Program-made: the position numbers and the translations under genes | Origin: Pseudopithomyces maydicus | Lineage: Eukaryota > Ascomycota > Dothideomycetes > Pleosporales > Didymosphaeriaceae | Direction of reading: 5' to 3' | DNA: 64,000 nucleotides | Assembly: GCA_026873275.1 (NCBI GenBank) | Contig: JANTUC010000001.1 | Span: 2,852,001 to 2,916,000, forward strand | The notes under the pieces: generated by a model | What the model saw: only the letters and a program-made list of their open reading frames with translations | What the model was told of the DNA's origin: nothing | The model's database searches: none | Part shown: positions 1 to 11,490 of the stretch, one piece after another | How positions within the stretch are numbered: the first letter of the stretch is position 1 | Layout: every line of letters starts with the position of its first letter

Positions 1-1653
1 CTTGATTTTATCAAGGGTCAATTTACTAGATCTGTAACGATCTCGAAGCAGCAGAGAGCTGGTAATGGGGAAGAGATACTGCGCCGCGCGCCAGGTATAC
101 CGAAGCATGCCGTTGATCCGGTTTTAAAACCAATCACAAGAGCCTCAACAGAGCCTGTAAAAGCATCAAGAACAGTTTCGGAGGATGCTTCTGCGTTGAA
201 TAATCATTGGCTTTTCCGAGAATCTCGCGGTCCACCTCCATTTACCCACAAGAAGGCTGATAGAATAGCCCCCAGGACCGAGGAAAAGTCTACTACTGCC
301 TCAAAGAACCAGCTCCCCCTTTGCGGTACTGTTTCTACGGATGTTGAACATATGATCATGGGCTGGCAAAACGGTACCAAGCAACCGAATACGTCTCTCT
401 ATCTTGGCATTGGCTTGAAAACGAAACCCAAGGCGCGATGCCCTCAGTGCGTAATTCTCTCGGAGACCATCGAGCGCCTTAGAGAGACATTGAGTCGGTC
501 GACAGAAACCTCACCAAAAGCTTCGCCGAAGCTGGACACCGGGGACTTTCCACTGCCGCCAACAAAGGCTCGAATTTTTTCTGACAGAAAGGCTCCCGAA
601 ATGCGACAGATCCCATCATTTGTATCCAGAAATTCGATCAATGGCACTCAAGGCAGTGGATATGGATGTAGCACTCCCGCAGAAATACGCCCAGTTCCCC
701 TAGGTATGCCTTCATCTAAGCAAGAGTGTAATGCATTACCCACTTTGTACCGTTCCGTAAACGAACATCAGGATGTCCGTCAGGTAGCCGATAAGGTACC
801 TTCGCGAACGCACCCCAAGATCCCCGAATCAAATCAACCAAGCTTTCATAATGAGTTTGCGTACGAGCCTCGCAGTCGGAACAGCAATCGCATGGCACCT
901 ATACCACACACTAGAGCACAACACCGCTCGGTCACTTATGATGGCTATTCTAATACATATCCACAGCAGCTTCTAGATGGTGTGGACGAATTTGCAACCG
1001 CCAAGTCATACTACTCTAACCCCGCGGAAGCACCGACTTTGGAGACAACATCGAGTTCTATCCCGTCATCTTCTCGTACTTTCACAATTCCTGCTTACAT
1101 TCAGCCCAATTCAGAATTGGCGCCTACGCTCCTTCCCGAAGCAGAAAGGCATCCTGAGCGTTCTAGTCATAAACGTCTCACTGGGGCACTCGATGAGCGT
1201 CAACAACTCAGATCTCTACGGAGCGCAGCACCACGACCATCACTTCCGGATCTACGAAATGTTTCAACACATGATATCAATGCTAGAAAAGGCTTTACCA
1301 CTTTGTCGTCTGAACGGCAAAGTACTGGAGTATCTATTAGCTCGATCCAAGAGTATGATGGCAGGCAACGGCGGTCAGTTGTAAAGTCGCTAAAACCTGC
1401 TGGTATGCAGTCGCAGCTTCCGCTGAGCACAGCTCGTTCCAACCCACTCTTGGAGCATGTGAGCGAAAAATACAATAATCCGTGGATCGATGAGATTGGA
1501 ACTTCAGAACCCGTCTCTGCGTACAGGCAGGAGCGTTTATACAAGCACAATGATCTAATCACACAAGGTGGCAGCGGAAAATATGGAGGAATATACACTG
1601 GGAATCGACCTGGGGGAGAAGAGCTGGTAGGCATAGATTATGTGAATCGGTAG
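1..1653 (+). CDS. Hypothetical low-complexity protein, 5' end outside the window
   Basis: The reading frame is open from base 1 and ends at the TAG at 1651-1653. The start and any upstream exons therefore lie left of the window, and at least 550 residues are visible. The product is rich in Ser, Pro, Thr, Arg and Gln and looks disordered throughout. The one distinctive spot is a short RCPQC pair of cysteines followed by a helix (ETIERLRETL) near position 430-500, which could be half of a small zinc-binding or coiled element. I see no signal peptide, membrane segment or catalytic motif and do not recognise the family. The first ATG in frame lies well inside the open frame, so this is better read as a last exon than a complete gene. 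Confidence 0.6.
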   Translation, partial: LDFIKGQFTRSVTISKQQRAGNGEEILRRAPGIPKHAVDPVLKPITRASTEPVKASRTVSEDASALNNHWLFRESRGPPPFTHKKADRIAPRTEEKSTTASKNQLPLCGTVSTDVEHMIMGWQNGTKQPNTSLYLGIGLKTKPKARCPQCVILSETIERLRETLSRSTETSPKASPKLDTGDFPLPPTKARIFSDRKAPEMRQIPSFVSRNSINGTQGSGYGCSTPAEIRPVPLGMPSSKQECNALPTLYRSVNEHQDVRQVADKVPSRTHPKIPESNQPSFHNEFAYEPRSRNSNRMAPIPHTRAQHRSVTYDGYSNTYPQQLLDGVDEFATAKSYYSNPAEAPTLETTSSSIPSSSRTFTIPAYIQPNSELAPTLLPEAERHPERSSHKRLTGALDERQQLRSLRSAAPRPSLPDLRNVSTHDINARKGFTTLSSERQSTGVSISSIQEYDGRQRRSVVKSLKPAGMQSQLPLSTARSNPLLEHVSEKYNNPWIDEIGTSEPVSAYRQERLYKHNDLITQGGSGKYGGIYTGNRPGGEELVGIDYVNR

Positions 1654-2146
1654 TGGATCCTGCCGGTACGAGGCACTCTGTGCAATGCAACTGGAAAAGG
1701 TCTGTGACTTCAATTATATACTCTGTTATTAATTCGATATACGTTTTATTATGTGAGATTCTTCTTTCAAGTGCATTGGATCGGTTCATCCTGGCAAACA
1801 TTGCGACAGCGGTGCGTTAATATCTTACTTCGGGCTTCACACTACACTCTTGATGTTGTGTACAAACAAATTTTAGGCAGTCGCGCCTTCCGAACTGAGT
1901 GCGTCTGCGTGTCTAACAGATTTAGCTGTAAAATGAGCAAACGCAACTTCCACCTACTTTAACTTCGCTTTTTGTTTTCTTCTTTATCGCACAATCCGAT
2001 ACACCATCCCGACCGCCACGGTGCACAAACTGACGGCACGCTAGACCACCACCTTATCGCATGCCTCGAGGAGAGTTCGACGTACATTTGCCAATCACAG
2101 TTGAGTCTTATCCAGCACTGCTGGCAGCTTTTGATCGAAGCCGCCC
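1654..2146. other. Intergenic, 3' flank of the first gene and promoter of the next
   Basis: The stretch is AT-richer than its flanks. It holds only short open frames (for example 1753-1962 and 1972-2160) with no recognisable protein and no convincing splice pattern. I see no RNA gene or repeat. Confidence 0.6.
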
Positions 2147-3072
2147 ATGTTGTCGATTGAAGGGCTAGTTAAGAACGCTAAAAAAGTTCTGTCAGAGCAC
2201 ACGAATGCTAACGCGCCCTCACATGATGGCCGCTGGATTCAATTCTTTGTAGAGCTAGCTATACCCATCGATGACCTGAGCACCGTTTGCCGGCACCCGC
2301 TTTGCGGAGAGGAGACAAGCTCTTACAGAATTTCCGTTCATCCTGGACGCATATCTGCCGAAGGTAGCTCCAATTCTTGCCCAGGTGAGTAGCCCTAATC
2401 ATTTCTTTCATTAAGTTTTCACTGAAAGGTTTGACAGATTACTATCATATCCAATGCTTCGAGGAGCTGATCAACCTCAACAATCCCAGCAATATCAACA
2501 GGTTTGAACCACTCACTCCAAGGATGTGCAATATATCTACCGCCCACGAGGGCTCGATTCTGGATTGGGGCGCTTACCGACTGGTGCAGGAGTGGAAGTT
2601 GAATTTGCAACGCGCTGCGAGACCTGAACGCCATATTTCCTTGTGGCTAGATCAGGAGAGACAGGACTTATGGTACAACGGTGGTTCCGCATCCTACAAG
2701 ATTCCTCAGAGCACTACAGACCCTTCACTTTACTTGTATCTCTCCACCGTGGCTGCGGCCGTTGAATCTGACGGTCCGTACGACCAGGATGAGTGGAATC
2801 TCTTCAACAACTACCTCCCTTCATCGCTGGGCGTCTTACCGGCGCCCGGAAAACTTCCTAAGCTTAGCGAGGTGCTGAAAAATTGGAACCGAGACAAGGT
2901 GCGTCATTCATTATGTTGATCAATGGGTTAAGCTAACATGGATATTCAGATAATTGTCACCTTGCCGCATGGGCGCACCAAGGAACAGAACGCGTACCTA
3001 CGCCGGTTCAGCCCGAAGGCTAGAAGTGGAATCACTAGATTATCCGCGATTCCGGGACTCAATGCTCCCTAA
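2147..3072 (+). CDS. Protein with PARP-type-like zinc-finger spacing, 273 aa
   Basis: Three exons join cleanly: 2147-2384, 2438-2898 and 2950-3072. The introns of 53 and 51 nt have GTGAGT and GTGCGT donors, and the total of 822 nt stays in frame to TAA. Joining exons 1 and 2 creates a C-X4-C-X29-H-X2-C pattern (CRHPLC ... YYHIQCF). Its spacing is close to the C-X2-C-X28-30-H-X2-C of PARP-type zinc fingers and it includes the typical aromatic before the histidine. The rest, including a D-Y-Y-H-I-Q-C-F-E-E-L helix start and a tryptophan-rich middle, is not a catalytic PARP domain. A role in nucleic-acid binding is therefore inference from one motif. The start is the first ATG of the frame. Function is unknown otherwise. 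Confidence 0.7.
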
Positions 3073-3526
3073 AAGTATTTAAGCTTCTTCATCTTCGTCT
3101 GCTTACCGAGACGTTGGATATCAAGTCGCGTTTATCGAGTATTCTCGACAAACTGCTTACGCATACCACTCTTCGATTTTGCTACAAAGCAATAAAAGAG
3201 GAATCACCAATGAATATTGAATCAAGGAAGGACATGAACGAACAGAGAGCTGTCACTCGGTTGATTTGGCACATCTGTTGCCCGTATGGATCAGTCTCCA
3301 ATTGTGCCAATGGAAGGGTGTTGGGGAGAAATAACCCATTATGTAGCTGTCTAGCAGTAATGAAGAACACAAAAAAAACAGTCATTATCATTCCTCCAAA
3401 CCAGATGTGGTACAATGTTAGTTCTCCATATCACTTCGCACGCCTTCCAGCCACCTCAAATCCCTGCCCATACCCCGACTCGGATCAGCTGTCAAAACTC
3501 ATTGGCAAAGCTCCAGTCTTCGATTG
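3073..3526. other. Intergenic between convergent genes
   Basis: This is 3' flank for both neighbours. An open frame at 3114-3530 on + begins with a non-ATG codon and has no recognisable features; I treat it as chance. No RNA or repeat was seen. Confidence 0.5.
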
Positions 3527-4994
3527 TTAAGGTCTATTGCCAGATTCCGCTGACGAAGCTTCAATTTCAGAATCGATGTTTGCTGGCGATGTCGTGAACA
3601 CTTCCCTTCCAGTATGATCCCGTATCGTTTCAATACCAAAAATGTTCAACGACACATCTGCTTTACCATCGTCTTTATCGTCATGAGCTACCGTACGTGG
3701 TGCTGGTATTTCGTTTCCAGAACGCGTGCTTGAGTGTCGTGCTCGTCCGTTAGGCTGTGCTGATCCGTCGGATGTTCCGGGGCGATGATGTTGCACGAGC
3801 CGAGCGACATCGTAATATGATTTTGGTGGGACGGGCCTTGGAAAACGGAGCTGGTGATGCGTTTCTGTAGCGTCGTGCTGTCTGTGGGGTGGGTAGTTGT
3901 TGTTTGAGTTGCTTGGAGCTTTGTATGCGTAATCCTGCTTTGGAATTGGTCTGTTCCGCATTGGATTTGAAGCTTTGAGAAATGGAAAGGTTACCGGGGC
4001 ATATGTGGGGTTGATGTGTGGATTCTTATGTTGCTCCACCTGGGTGATTTTTTCCCTGATATCCTTGATTGCTTCAAGAAGACAGTCACCCACACATAGA
4101 CGCGTGTTGGTATAGTATTCATGGATTCTGTTCTCACCAGAGATATGATCACTCTCAGTGTGATATACTATGTCCTCCATTGGCAAGCCATAATCAAGAC
4201 GCATTTCGAATAGATGACCGTATGAATCGTGAGCCATGACTGTTACCATCGCAAGGTGTGCCACTTCGAAATTCAGGAGTTCTTTCAGTTTGTTCACAAG
4301 CTCTTTTCTCACTGTTAGCATCCACTGACAATAAGCATGTATGACGACGAAATGACCTACCCATGATATGATTCATCTTGCCCTCTTCAGTGCGGAACAC
4401 CACCTTATCGATGAAAAGTGGCTCTTCCTCTTCTTCATAGTCGAGTCTATCTGCAAGTGGTACATTGAGGAATTTCTTGACATCTCCCGGTTTTATTTTG
4501 AAGTGCTGGTCCAACCATGAGTCTGCGCTCCAACATATCACCACCCTCTTAACCCCTTTATAGGGTTCTCTACGCTGTAGAAAGTCGATAACATCGAGAT
4601 GGTGTCGGAGACGCATGTCAAGTCTCTCCAAAGCCAGAAGCTCGTCCCTATCAGGGCAGGATTCGTGTGCTAGGAGGATCCCATGGGGAATCCCTCCCTC
4701 ATCCCAAACTGCGCGTATGTTGATCATCCACTCATTTCGTTCTGAAAACGAAGACAGATTAATATCAACATCTTTTCGAATCTCTTGGCGATAAGGTTCA
4801 CTACCTGAGCTGGGGTGTTTCTTCGGGAAGTGAACTATGTACTTCTGCTTGATTTTATCTATTTTTGTTAAGAAAATTCAGAAGTGAAAGAACCAACTCT
4901 CACCTTCGATATTCTTGATGAGCATTTTCTTGCGGGCTTGCCGGGTTTCATGCCCAGCTTCACTCCAGCCAAAAAGGCTGGAAATGAAGTTCAT
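3527..4994 (-). CDS. Unrecognised 436-aa protein
   Basis: Four exons on the minus strand are supported by phase: 4994-4904, 4858-4805, 4741-4361 and 4311-3527, with introns of 45, 63 and 49 nt. The sum is 1311 nt, exactly 437 codons. The protein begins MNFISSLFGW and has a compact mixed alpha/beta first half of about 230 residues. Notable there are a Trp-rich piece (VVICWSADSWLDQHF) and an acidic run (DYEEEEEPL). The second half is disordered, rich in Pro, His, Ser and Asn. There is no signal peptide and no membrane helix. I do not recognise the family. The structured N-terminus with a disordered tail would suit a cytosolic or nuclear scaffold, but that is only inference. Confidence 0.65.
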
Positions 4995-5909
4995 GGCTTC
5001 CTTTGTTAATCTTTTTATCCCGGAGGATCTCTGCACATGTATTCACGAAAGGTTGAGGTAAAGATCTTGTAAAAGCAGTGTACAGGCAGTAGAGGGATAA
5101 ACGAAGAAATGACAGAAGGGGTTCGATATATACTCTTCGGAGGTATGGCTCTAAAATTGGTTCTAGTGACTGTGACATTCCTCTGTATGGCGAGTTTCGT
5201 CATTAACATTGCCTTTCGAATAGTTCTAGCAGTCATATAGAATAGATAGTGTTCGTTCATAGTGATTTTACCTTCGTAGAGCAAGCGTCGTTGTGGATCA
5301 GAAGAATGTTTGATAAATTTCGATTGAGCTTGATCTGATTTTCATTATTATCAGTTGTTGTTATTAAGAATTTCACCTAGGCAGTGCTTCAATTCAGCGA
5401 ATGGTGTCGTGAGTTGTAAGTGACCAATGTTCCTGATTGGGCTTAGCAACTTCCGTACCACATTGCACAACGATTGACATGACTGTGCAGTCACATCTGA
5501 ATCTCCTACTAGACTTCTTACCACGAGAGCCCTAATCTATGACTACATGGTATCTTTGTGAGACTCTTTTTTCTGTCACAAACCCGATTCTAGCCTATTT
5601 TTGTAGCCGCGTTCTAGACTCGCTTCGCCCCACCACATATCCCACGTCCCACCGCCTACGTCATGCTGCAACCGTTGAACATATGTACACCCCTACTTAC
5701 TCAGCCTCTAAACCGCCGCACAAACCGGATCTGCAGGGGAATCTGGGGAGATAAACCTGCTGGGTACGTGTGGCGTTGTCGATTCATAATGACGCTAGCG
5801 TTCACTCAAGATACGTAGCTTATAGTTGCGGCATCTCACCTGCACCGTGTCTATTCAGTCGCTTCTTTATTCCTCAACATATTTCTGACAAATTCACTTA
5901 ATCGCTAAG
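4995..5909. other. Divergent promoter region
   Basis: The start of the minus-strand 436-aa gene (4994) and the start of the amylase gene (5910) face away from each other. The 915 bp between them should hold both promoters. I see only scattered short ORFs and no clear element, repeat or RNA. Confidence 0.5.
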
Positions 5910-7485
5910 ATGAGTGAAGAAGGTATGTCATGATGATCTTGGAAAGGAGCACTACTAACATGCTCATAGATCGTGAACGCACTCCTGAGAACGCCACTCT
6001 TTTCCAGGCCTTTGAGTGGAATGTTCCCGCCGATCATGCGCACTGGAAGCGACTTACAAAAGCTCTGCCTGCCCTCCACTCCGTCGGTGTGCGCGCCTTG
6101 TGGCTCCCGCCCGGTTGCAAAGGATCCTCCCCTGAAGGCAACGGCTACGACATCTACGACCTATACGATCTCGGCGAGTTCGACCAGAAGGGCAAGCAAG
6201 CAACAAAATGGGGGACCAAGGAGGAACTTTTGGAGCTTTCGAAGCTCGCGAAGGAGAAAGGTGTAGGTCTTCACTGGGACGCGGTTCTGAACCACAAAGC
6301 GGGTGCAGACCATACCGAGAGGTGTCGCGTTGTCGAGGTTGATGAAAACGACCGCACCAAGGAGAGTAGTGATCCTTACGAAATTGAGGGTTGGCTAGGC
6401 TTCGACTTCCCTGGGCGAGGTGACAAGTATAGCGAGATGAAATATCACTGGGAGCACTTCTCTGGAACCGACTGGAACCAAGAGAACGAGAAGAAGGCCA
6501 TATACAAGATCCTCGGCGACAATAAGGGCTGGTCTCAAAGTGTAGCCGACGAACAGGGTAACGCCGACTACATGATGTTCGCTGACATTGACTACTCCCA
6601 CCCCGAAGTCATTGCCGACGTGAAGCATTGGGGCCCCTGGATAACCAAAGAATTAGGCCTAACAGGCTTCCGGCTAGATGCAGTCCAGCACTTCTCCGAG
6701 CGCTTTACCAACGAGTGGATCGATAACCTCCGGGATACCTGCGGCCATGACATCTTCCTCGTCGGTGAATTTTGGAGCGGCAACGTCGAAGAGATGCTCC
6801 CCTGGCTCGACGCCATGCACCACAAATTTTCCCTCTACGACTCTCCTCTCGTGTACAACTTCAGCCAGATTAGCACCACCGAAGGCGGCGACCTCCGCAA
6901 GGTCTTTGACAACACGCTCGTCCAGCGCGCCCCCGACAAGGCCGTCACGGTGGTCATGAACCACGACACGCAACCCGGACAGACCGTCGCAACGCACATC
7001 GAGGGCTTCTTCAAGCCGCTCGCCTATGCTTTCATTCTTCTCCGTAACCAGGGCTACCCATGCGTGTTTTACGGCGACGTGTACGGCATGCAGGGCGAGC
7101 ACGCCGAGCCCCCGCGTGCGGTGGCAAACTACCTGATCTGATCCTCGCGCGGAAACTGTACTGCTATGGTAGCCAGGAAGACTATTGGGACAATGCCAAT
7201 TGCATCGGGTGGGTGCGGAGAGGTACGTGGGATCACCCCGCGGGCGCCGCCGTTGTGATGAGTAACACGGGCCCCGGGGAAATCCGTATGGCGGTGGGCG
7301 ACATGCACAAAGGCCAGAAGTGGACGGATGTCCTTGGATGGGAACAAGGCGAGGTAGAGATTGATGATGAGGGATACGGCTTGTTCCGATGCTCGGGAGT
7401 CAGTGTCAGTGTTTGGGTAAGGAAGGATGCTGAGGGGAGGGATCAATTTCCAACGAATTTCGATACCAACATTTACGAAAAATAG
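5910..7485 (+). CDS. Intracellular GH13 (subfamily 5-like) alpha-amylase, one frame break
   Basis: Exon 1 (5910-5922, MSEE) and exon 2 (from 5970) are joined over a 47-nt intron with an ACTAAC branch site. The protein has no signal peptide, so it should hydrolyse alpha-1,4-glucan inside the cell. The GH13 conserved regions are all present: DAVLNH (region I), GFRLDAVQHF with the catalytic Asp, FLVGEFW with the acid/base Glu, and MNHDTQPGQT with the transition-state Asp. The NHKAGAD and HDTQPGQ signatures are those of bacterial-type subfamily GH13_5, to which the fungal intracellular AmyD-type enzymes belong. The frame breaks at the C run 7109-7113: upstream reads ...GEHAEPP, and downstream the next frame reads ACGGKLPDLILARKLY, a conserved continuation. 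One extra C would give 509 aa, a normal length. It is either an assembly error or a recent pseudogene. Confidence 0.85.
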
Positions 7486-7987
7486 AGGATAGGGGATTTT
7501 TGCTTGCGCTTCGATACCTGGTAGACATGAGAGCCCGGACGCGATGGATTACAGGATATATTTGGATAGAGTTTGCTCAACAGGGGGATAGAACTTTGAA
7601 TGACCTAAGGCAAGCAGATTAGCAACAGTCCAGCAGGGACTTGATAAACGAACAAGGCCTTTGTTAGTAAACTAGTTCAGGTTTCAGATACAGACGACCA
7701 GAAGACCGCGTAGACCAGAGTGAAAATTAATAGTTCCATCTATTGTGCAGCTAGTTTCTCAACTGCTAGTACTGTTACAAATCCCGCTTGTCCATCGTCT
7801 AGCGGCAGCGCAGAAAATCTATGACTGCAAATAAATGCAAACGTATGAACCCAAGGAGAATCCCAAGCAACCATATGCAAGAAAAGGTACAAAGACAGAT
7901 CATTACTTTTGACGTTGTTCCGAAGCCCGCAATAAGCTCCGTAGCTGTCTTCGGTCATCACCACCCCGCGTACATCACGCGCATCGT
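7486..7987. other. Intergenic between convergent genes
   Basis: The 3' flanks of the amylase and phosphate-carrier genes. Short ORFs only; no tRNA fold, repeat or other element recognised. Confidence 0.5.
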
Positions 7988-9181
7988 CTATTTCGCAATC
8001 TCGACACCACCGGTGGCACCAAGGGCCTATGATAGTTGGTTAGATCATGTCGTATTCTTTTGGGATTTGAAGTTGCATACCTTCTTGATGTCACCGTAGA
8101 TGGCGAACTGACCGGCGGTGATACCACCAACCATGATGAGACGGGCACCAATACCGCTGAAAGAGCCACGGAGACCGAGCTCACCAGCAATCTTCACAAG
8201 ACGGGAGACAGTGCCCTCTCCAGGGAGACCCTGGGTCTTGTTGATCTTGGAAAGCATGGTGTCGGCGGGCTGGGAGATGATGGCAGCAGCGAAACCGGCA
8301 ACGAGACCGGAGCCGAGGTTGATGGTGGTCTGCATGCCGCTGGAGGCCTTGCTCTTGTCGACGGAGCGGTAGACCATCTCGGAAACCTTCTCGAAGACGA
8401 CGAACTTGGCCATGGTGTAAGGAACCCTGAATTGAGTCAGCATTTGGAGAATTCCAAAAGAGAGGATATGACGCACTGCTTGAACAGGATGGGACCGAAG
8501 CCGGAGTAGAAAGCACCGAGACCCTCGTTCTTCAGGATCTTGGAGAAACCACCAACGAGACCGTTGGCGAAGGTGGGCTGAGAGACGAGACGGATACGGG
8601 TGGCCTCGAGAGGGCAGAGGGCGATATCAGCGAAGAACTCAGCGGCAGCAGCGGAGGCGAGGTAGACGGCAGTGCGGTTGTTGGAGGCAGCCTCGTAACC
8701 GAACTGGTTGATGCACTGCTGCTTGAAGAACTCGTATCCACCGAACTTGAAGGCACCCTGGAGGAAGTAACCGGCGAAGGTAGGACCGAAACCAGTCCAG
8801 AGAGCGCCGGCACCCTCGTTGGCAATGACCTGCCTGAAGCCGCCGATGAAGCCCTTGTTGTAGGTCTGGGGGTCGAGCTGTATCCTGGTCTTGACGCTGC
8901 GAAAAGGTTAGCGCAGCACGTCATTGCGTCGCGAAAGCAGGGCGCGACAGCGACGGGGAGGCATTGGCGGTCGCCCACGAGTGGGTTGGCGGCGGGAAGA
9001 CATACACATCGACGGGAGTGAAGCCGCCGTGGGTGACGGCGCAGCAGACGGCACCGGCGAAGGCGAATCGCGAGTAGAGATCAAGGCCCTTGGGAGAGGT
9101 CGGGTCGGCGGCAGCGGCCGTGGCCTTGATGGCATCGAGCTTCACGGAGCCGGTGGACGAAGCGGGGGCCTGGGCAGACAT
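7988..9181 (-). CDS. Mitochondrial phosphate carrier (SLC25A3/Mir1 type)
   Basis: Four exons on the minus strand: 9181-9006, 8896-8477, 8426-8081 and 8026-7988. The introns are 109, 50 and 54 nt and all phases agree, giving 326 aa. The protein is a three-repeat mitochondrial carrier. The first repeat has TPVDVVKTRIQ, the second CPLEATRIRLV and the third QPADTMLSKINK, the P-x-[DE]-x-x-[KR] signatures at the ends of the odd helices. GFGPTFAGYFLQGAFKFGGY is characteristic of phosphate carriers. The N-terminus is Ala/Thr/Lys-rich without a clear presequence, as in fungal Mir1. It imports phosphate with protons across the inner membrane for ATP synthesis. The last exon encodes only 12 residues. 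This is probably a housekeeping gene with strong expression. Confidence 0.93.
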
Positions 9182-9843
9182 TGTGACGACGGGCGCGAGA
9201 TGGACAAGGTACGAGTGAGTGGAGAGTTGTTGGGGGTGGAGGATTGACGACGTTGGACGAACGGAGGCAGATAGGAAGGTTGAAAAGTTGCGCTCTTGGC
9301 TAGCCTATTCCGTTGATGCCGTTAACTCCCGATAGTTACGACCTTGCCCGGCCCAATCAACAGCGAATCTGCTCCGATGCAACCGCATCTTGGCTCGCAC
9401 GCCCATCGTTGGTGTCGCATTGCATCTTGTCGTCCTGCAAAGACTGTCATCTTTTTCGCGGCACCAGGAAGAGGGCGGTGGACCCTTCTCTGATGCCGTT
9501 GCGTGCCTGGCACTTGTCTAGACTAACGCACCGCTCCATGGCTCCAGGGCTCCAGGGCTCGAGCAACACCACGAGCCCTATGACGTCTGCGGCTGCATGC
9601 ACCAGTACGGTATGCAGTATGCGACGCTTCATTGCGACTGCAGATTGCATTTATCAAATAAATTGGCAGCAGAAGATTGGGTGGTTGGTCGCTACCTCCT
9701 CCCCGCATAGGGTACTCTTTCATCCACCCTCGTCGCTCGCTCCTTCTTTCTTTTACATCGTCCCATGTCCCATGCCCTCTTACCTACCACTGTACATACC
9801 TGTGGGCAACCTCTCCACCCACCGCGCGCTTCCCCACCACGTA
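9182..9843. other. Promoter of the phosphate-carrier gene and 3' flank of the next
   Basis: Contains pyrimidine-rich blocks of the kind found near fungal transcription starts. Open frames here (for example 9313-9933 on +) look like chance. No RNA or repeat recognised. Confidence 0.5.
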
Positions 9844-11490
9844 CTAGGCCCCCTCCATGCCATGCGAGTCATCCTCGTCGATCCTCGCCAGAAGTGTGTC
9901 GTGTGCCCGGCTACTGGCCAAGGCTACATCTAGAACACGATCAATACTGGAATCCAATTCCTCCATCCGCCCAAGCACACATCGCGACAGATGCTGTATC
10001 TGTGAGCGCTGAACCTGAACCTCATTCATAATCAAGGGAGTCCTGTGGTCTTTTCGTCGTCGCTCCATCACCGCCCTTCTCTCGGCCCTTGGAACATCGA
10101 GGCCTGCAAGTTTCTTCGCCTGGTGACGGTTATCTGCATCCAACCGATCCATTCTTTGCATCGAATGGCATGCAGCTTGTAGAGCGTTATTGATGTACAG
10201 ATCCCAATCTCGTACAATGGCTTCGATTTCGTCTTCACTTTCAGTGCAGCTTTGTGCAAGCAATACAGCCGGGACCTTCGTGATGCCACAAGCCGACCAT
10301 TTCTGGGCTGTCTGTAGTTCTGCCAATGCCTGCAGGTCTTCTAGTATCATCCCATGCAGCTCCTTTCGAGCCACCTTTATGGCCGTTAGCACCTGCTCCG
10401 AGGCTTGGTTGCAGCTTTCCTTGTCAAGTTTCCGTTGCTCCTGTAGCAGTTCTGCTTCTTTAGTGCTGTCGACTTGAAGCCCTGCTCTTTGAATCTCTGC
10501 ATCGAGCCGGTGCCTTCTAGCCATGTGTTCCTCACTAAAGTATATCTTTGCGCGAAACTCTCGGAAAATTGTCTTGATAACAAGATCCCTCAGTTCGGCA
10601 TCAAGCCCCGGGGAGGCGACGCCATTGTTTGCTACCATGATAATTAGCTGGTCGGTAATATTCTGGGTTCGAAACTTCTTCAGCTCAGGCCGAAATGCAT
10701 GCACTGCTTGTTGCAAACGCACACACTGCTCTTGGAGGGCTTGGCTGTCATTGCGAACTTCGCTTTCATGTATCGAGCGACACCGTGCTTCGAGAGCCTC
10801 CAGGAGGGGTTTCTGTGCTCGCGTCACATCCGCTTCTTTTTCGACACGCATATTCCATGCTTGTAGTACAGCTAGAAGTTCACGATAAGTCTCACCAGCC
10901 AACGGAAGCTGATCAGAATCTGCACGAGGCCTTGGTTCCCAACGCAATTCTTTGATGAAATCTACGCTCGCGAACGGCCGGGGGCCCAGTCCCGCTTTTA
11001 TGCGATCCATGACAGTCTTATCGATCTCCATGCCCAACGTTTTCACGGGTATAAGTATGTCGTGAGCGTTTGTGATGTCCCGTAAGTCTTCGGCTGAGCT
11101 GAACTGGGGAAGATAGTTTCCCTTTGGATGTTGAATGACCTTCTCAAACTTGTACTCGGTACCCCAGTCTACACGACCCTGCTCCTTTGAGATCTCAGCA
11201 TCGAGATACTCCTTTGTCGCTTGTAAGATGTCCTCAACGGTGCTCGCACTGGATGCTACATCAAATCTCGGGCGCTTTTGTTTGTTCACTACAGGGTCAT
11301 CTCCGTCTGGCTTATATGGGTCATCGTCGTCATCGGGGTCACGCAGTGCCTGTCTGACTTGGTCTAGCGTAACCCGCAAACCACGTCCCTGGGCTGGTGT
11401 GGGTTGTGTGGCCGGCCGATGTTGATCGGAAATCTGTCGACGATGCTGCGGTTCTCGATAATCGGGTAGGAGATGTTTGAAAAACGACAT
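9844..11490 (-). CDS. Coiled-coil protein of unknown function, 548 aa
   Basis: A single uninterrupted exon begins with ATG (MSFFKHLLPDYRE) and ends at 9844. The first 80 residues are disordered, with an acidic stretch (DDDDDPYKPDGDD) followed by a basic KQKRPRF that could act as a nuclear signal. Most of the rest is predicted alpha-helical and heptad-like, with repeated Leu/Glu/Arg patterns such as ALEARCRSIHESEV and LQEQCVRLQQAV, so it probably forms long coiled coils. No enzyme motif, signal peptide or membrane segment is visible. The absence of introns over 1.6 kb is unusual for this window. I do not recognise the family. Confidence 0.75.
   Translation of the reverse strand: MSFFKHLLPDYREPQHRRQISDQHRPATQPTPAQGRGLRVTLDQVRQALRDPDDDDDPYKPDGDDPVVNKQKRPRFDVASSASTVEDILQATKEYLDAEISKEQGRVDWGTEYKFEKVIQHPKGNYLPQFSSAEDLRDITNAHDILIPVKTLGMEIDKTVMDRIKAGLGPRPFASVDFIKELRWEPRPRADSDQLPLAGETYRELLAVLQAWNMRVEKEADVTRAQKPLLEALEARCRSIHESEVRNDSQALQEQCVRLQQAVHAFRPELKKFRTQNITDQLIIMVANNGVASPGLDAELRDLVIKTIFREFRAKIYFSEEHMARRHRLDAEIQRAGLQVDSTKEAELLQEQRKLDKESCNQASEQVLTAIKVARKELHGMILEDLQALAELQTAQKWSACGITKVPAVLLAQSCTESEDEIEAIVRDWDLYINNALQAACHSMQRMDRLDADNRHQAKKLAGLDVPRAERRAVMERRRKDHRTPLIMNEVQVQRSQIQHLSRCVLGRMEELDSSIDRVLDVALASSRAHDTLLARIDEDDSHGMEGA

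Noticed and set aside
3114..3530. 138-codon plus-strand frame
   Set aside because: Starts at a non-ATG codon, lies between two convergent genes, and has no family features or splice signals.
7770..7850. tRNA-like start TCCATCGTCTAGCGGC
   Set aside because: Only the beginning resembles a Glu tRNA; no anticodon arm or T-arm follows.
8036..8978. Long antisense frames in the phosphate-carrier gene
   Set aside because: Shadows of a GC-rich, codon-biased real gene on the other strand.
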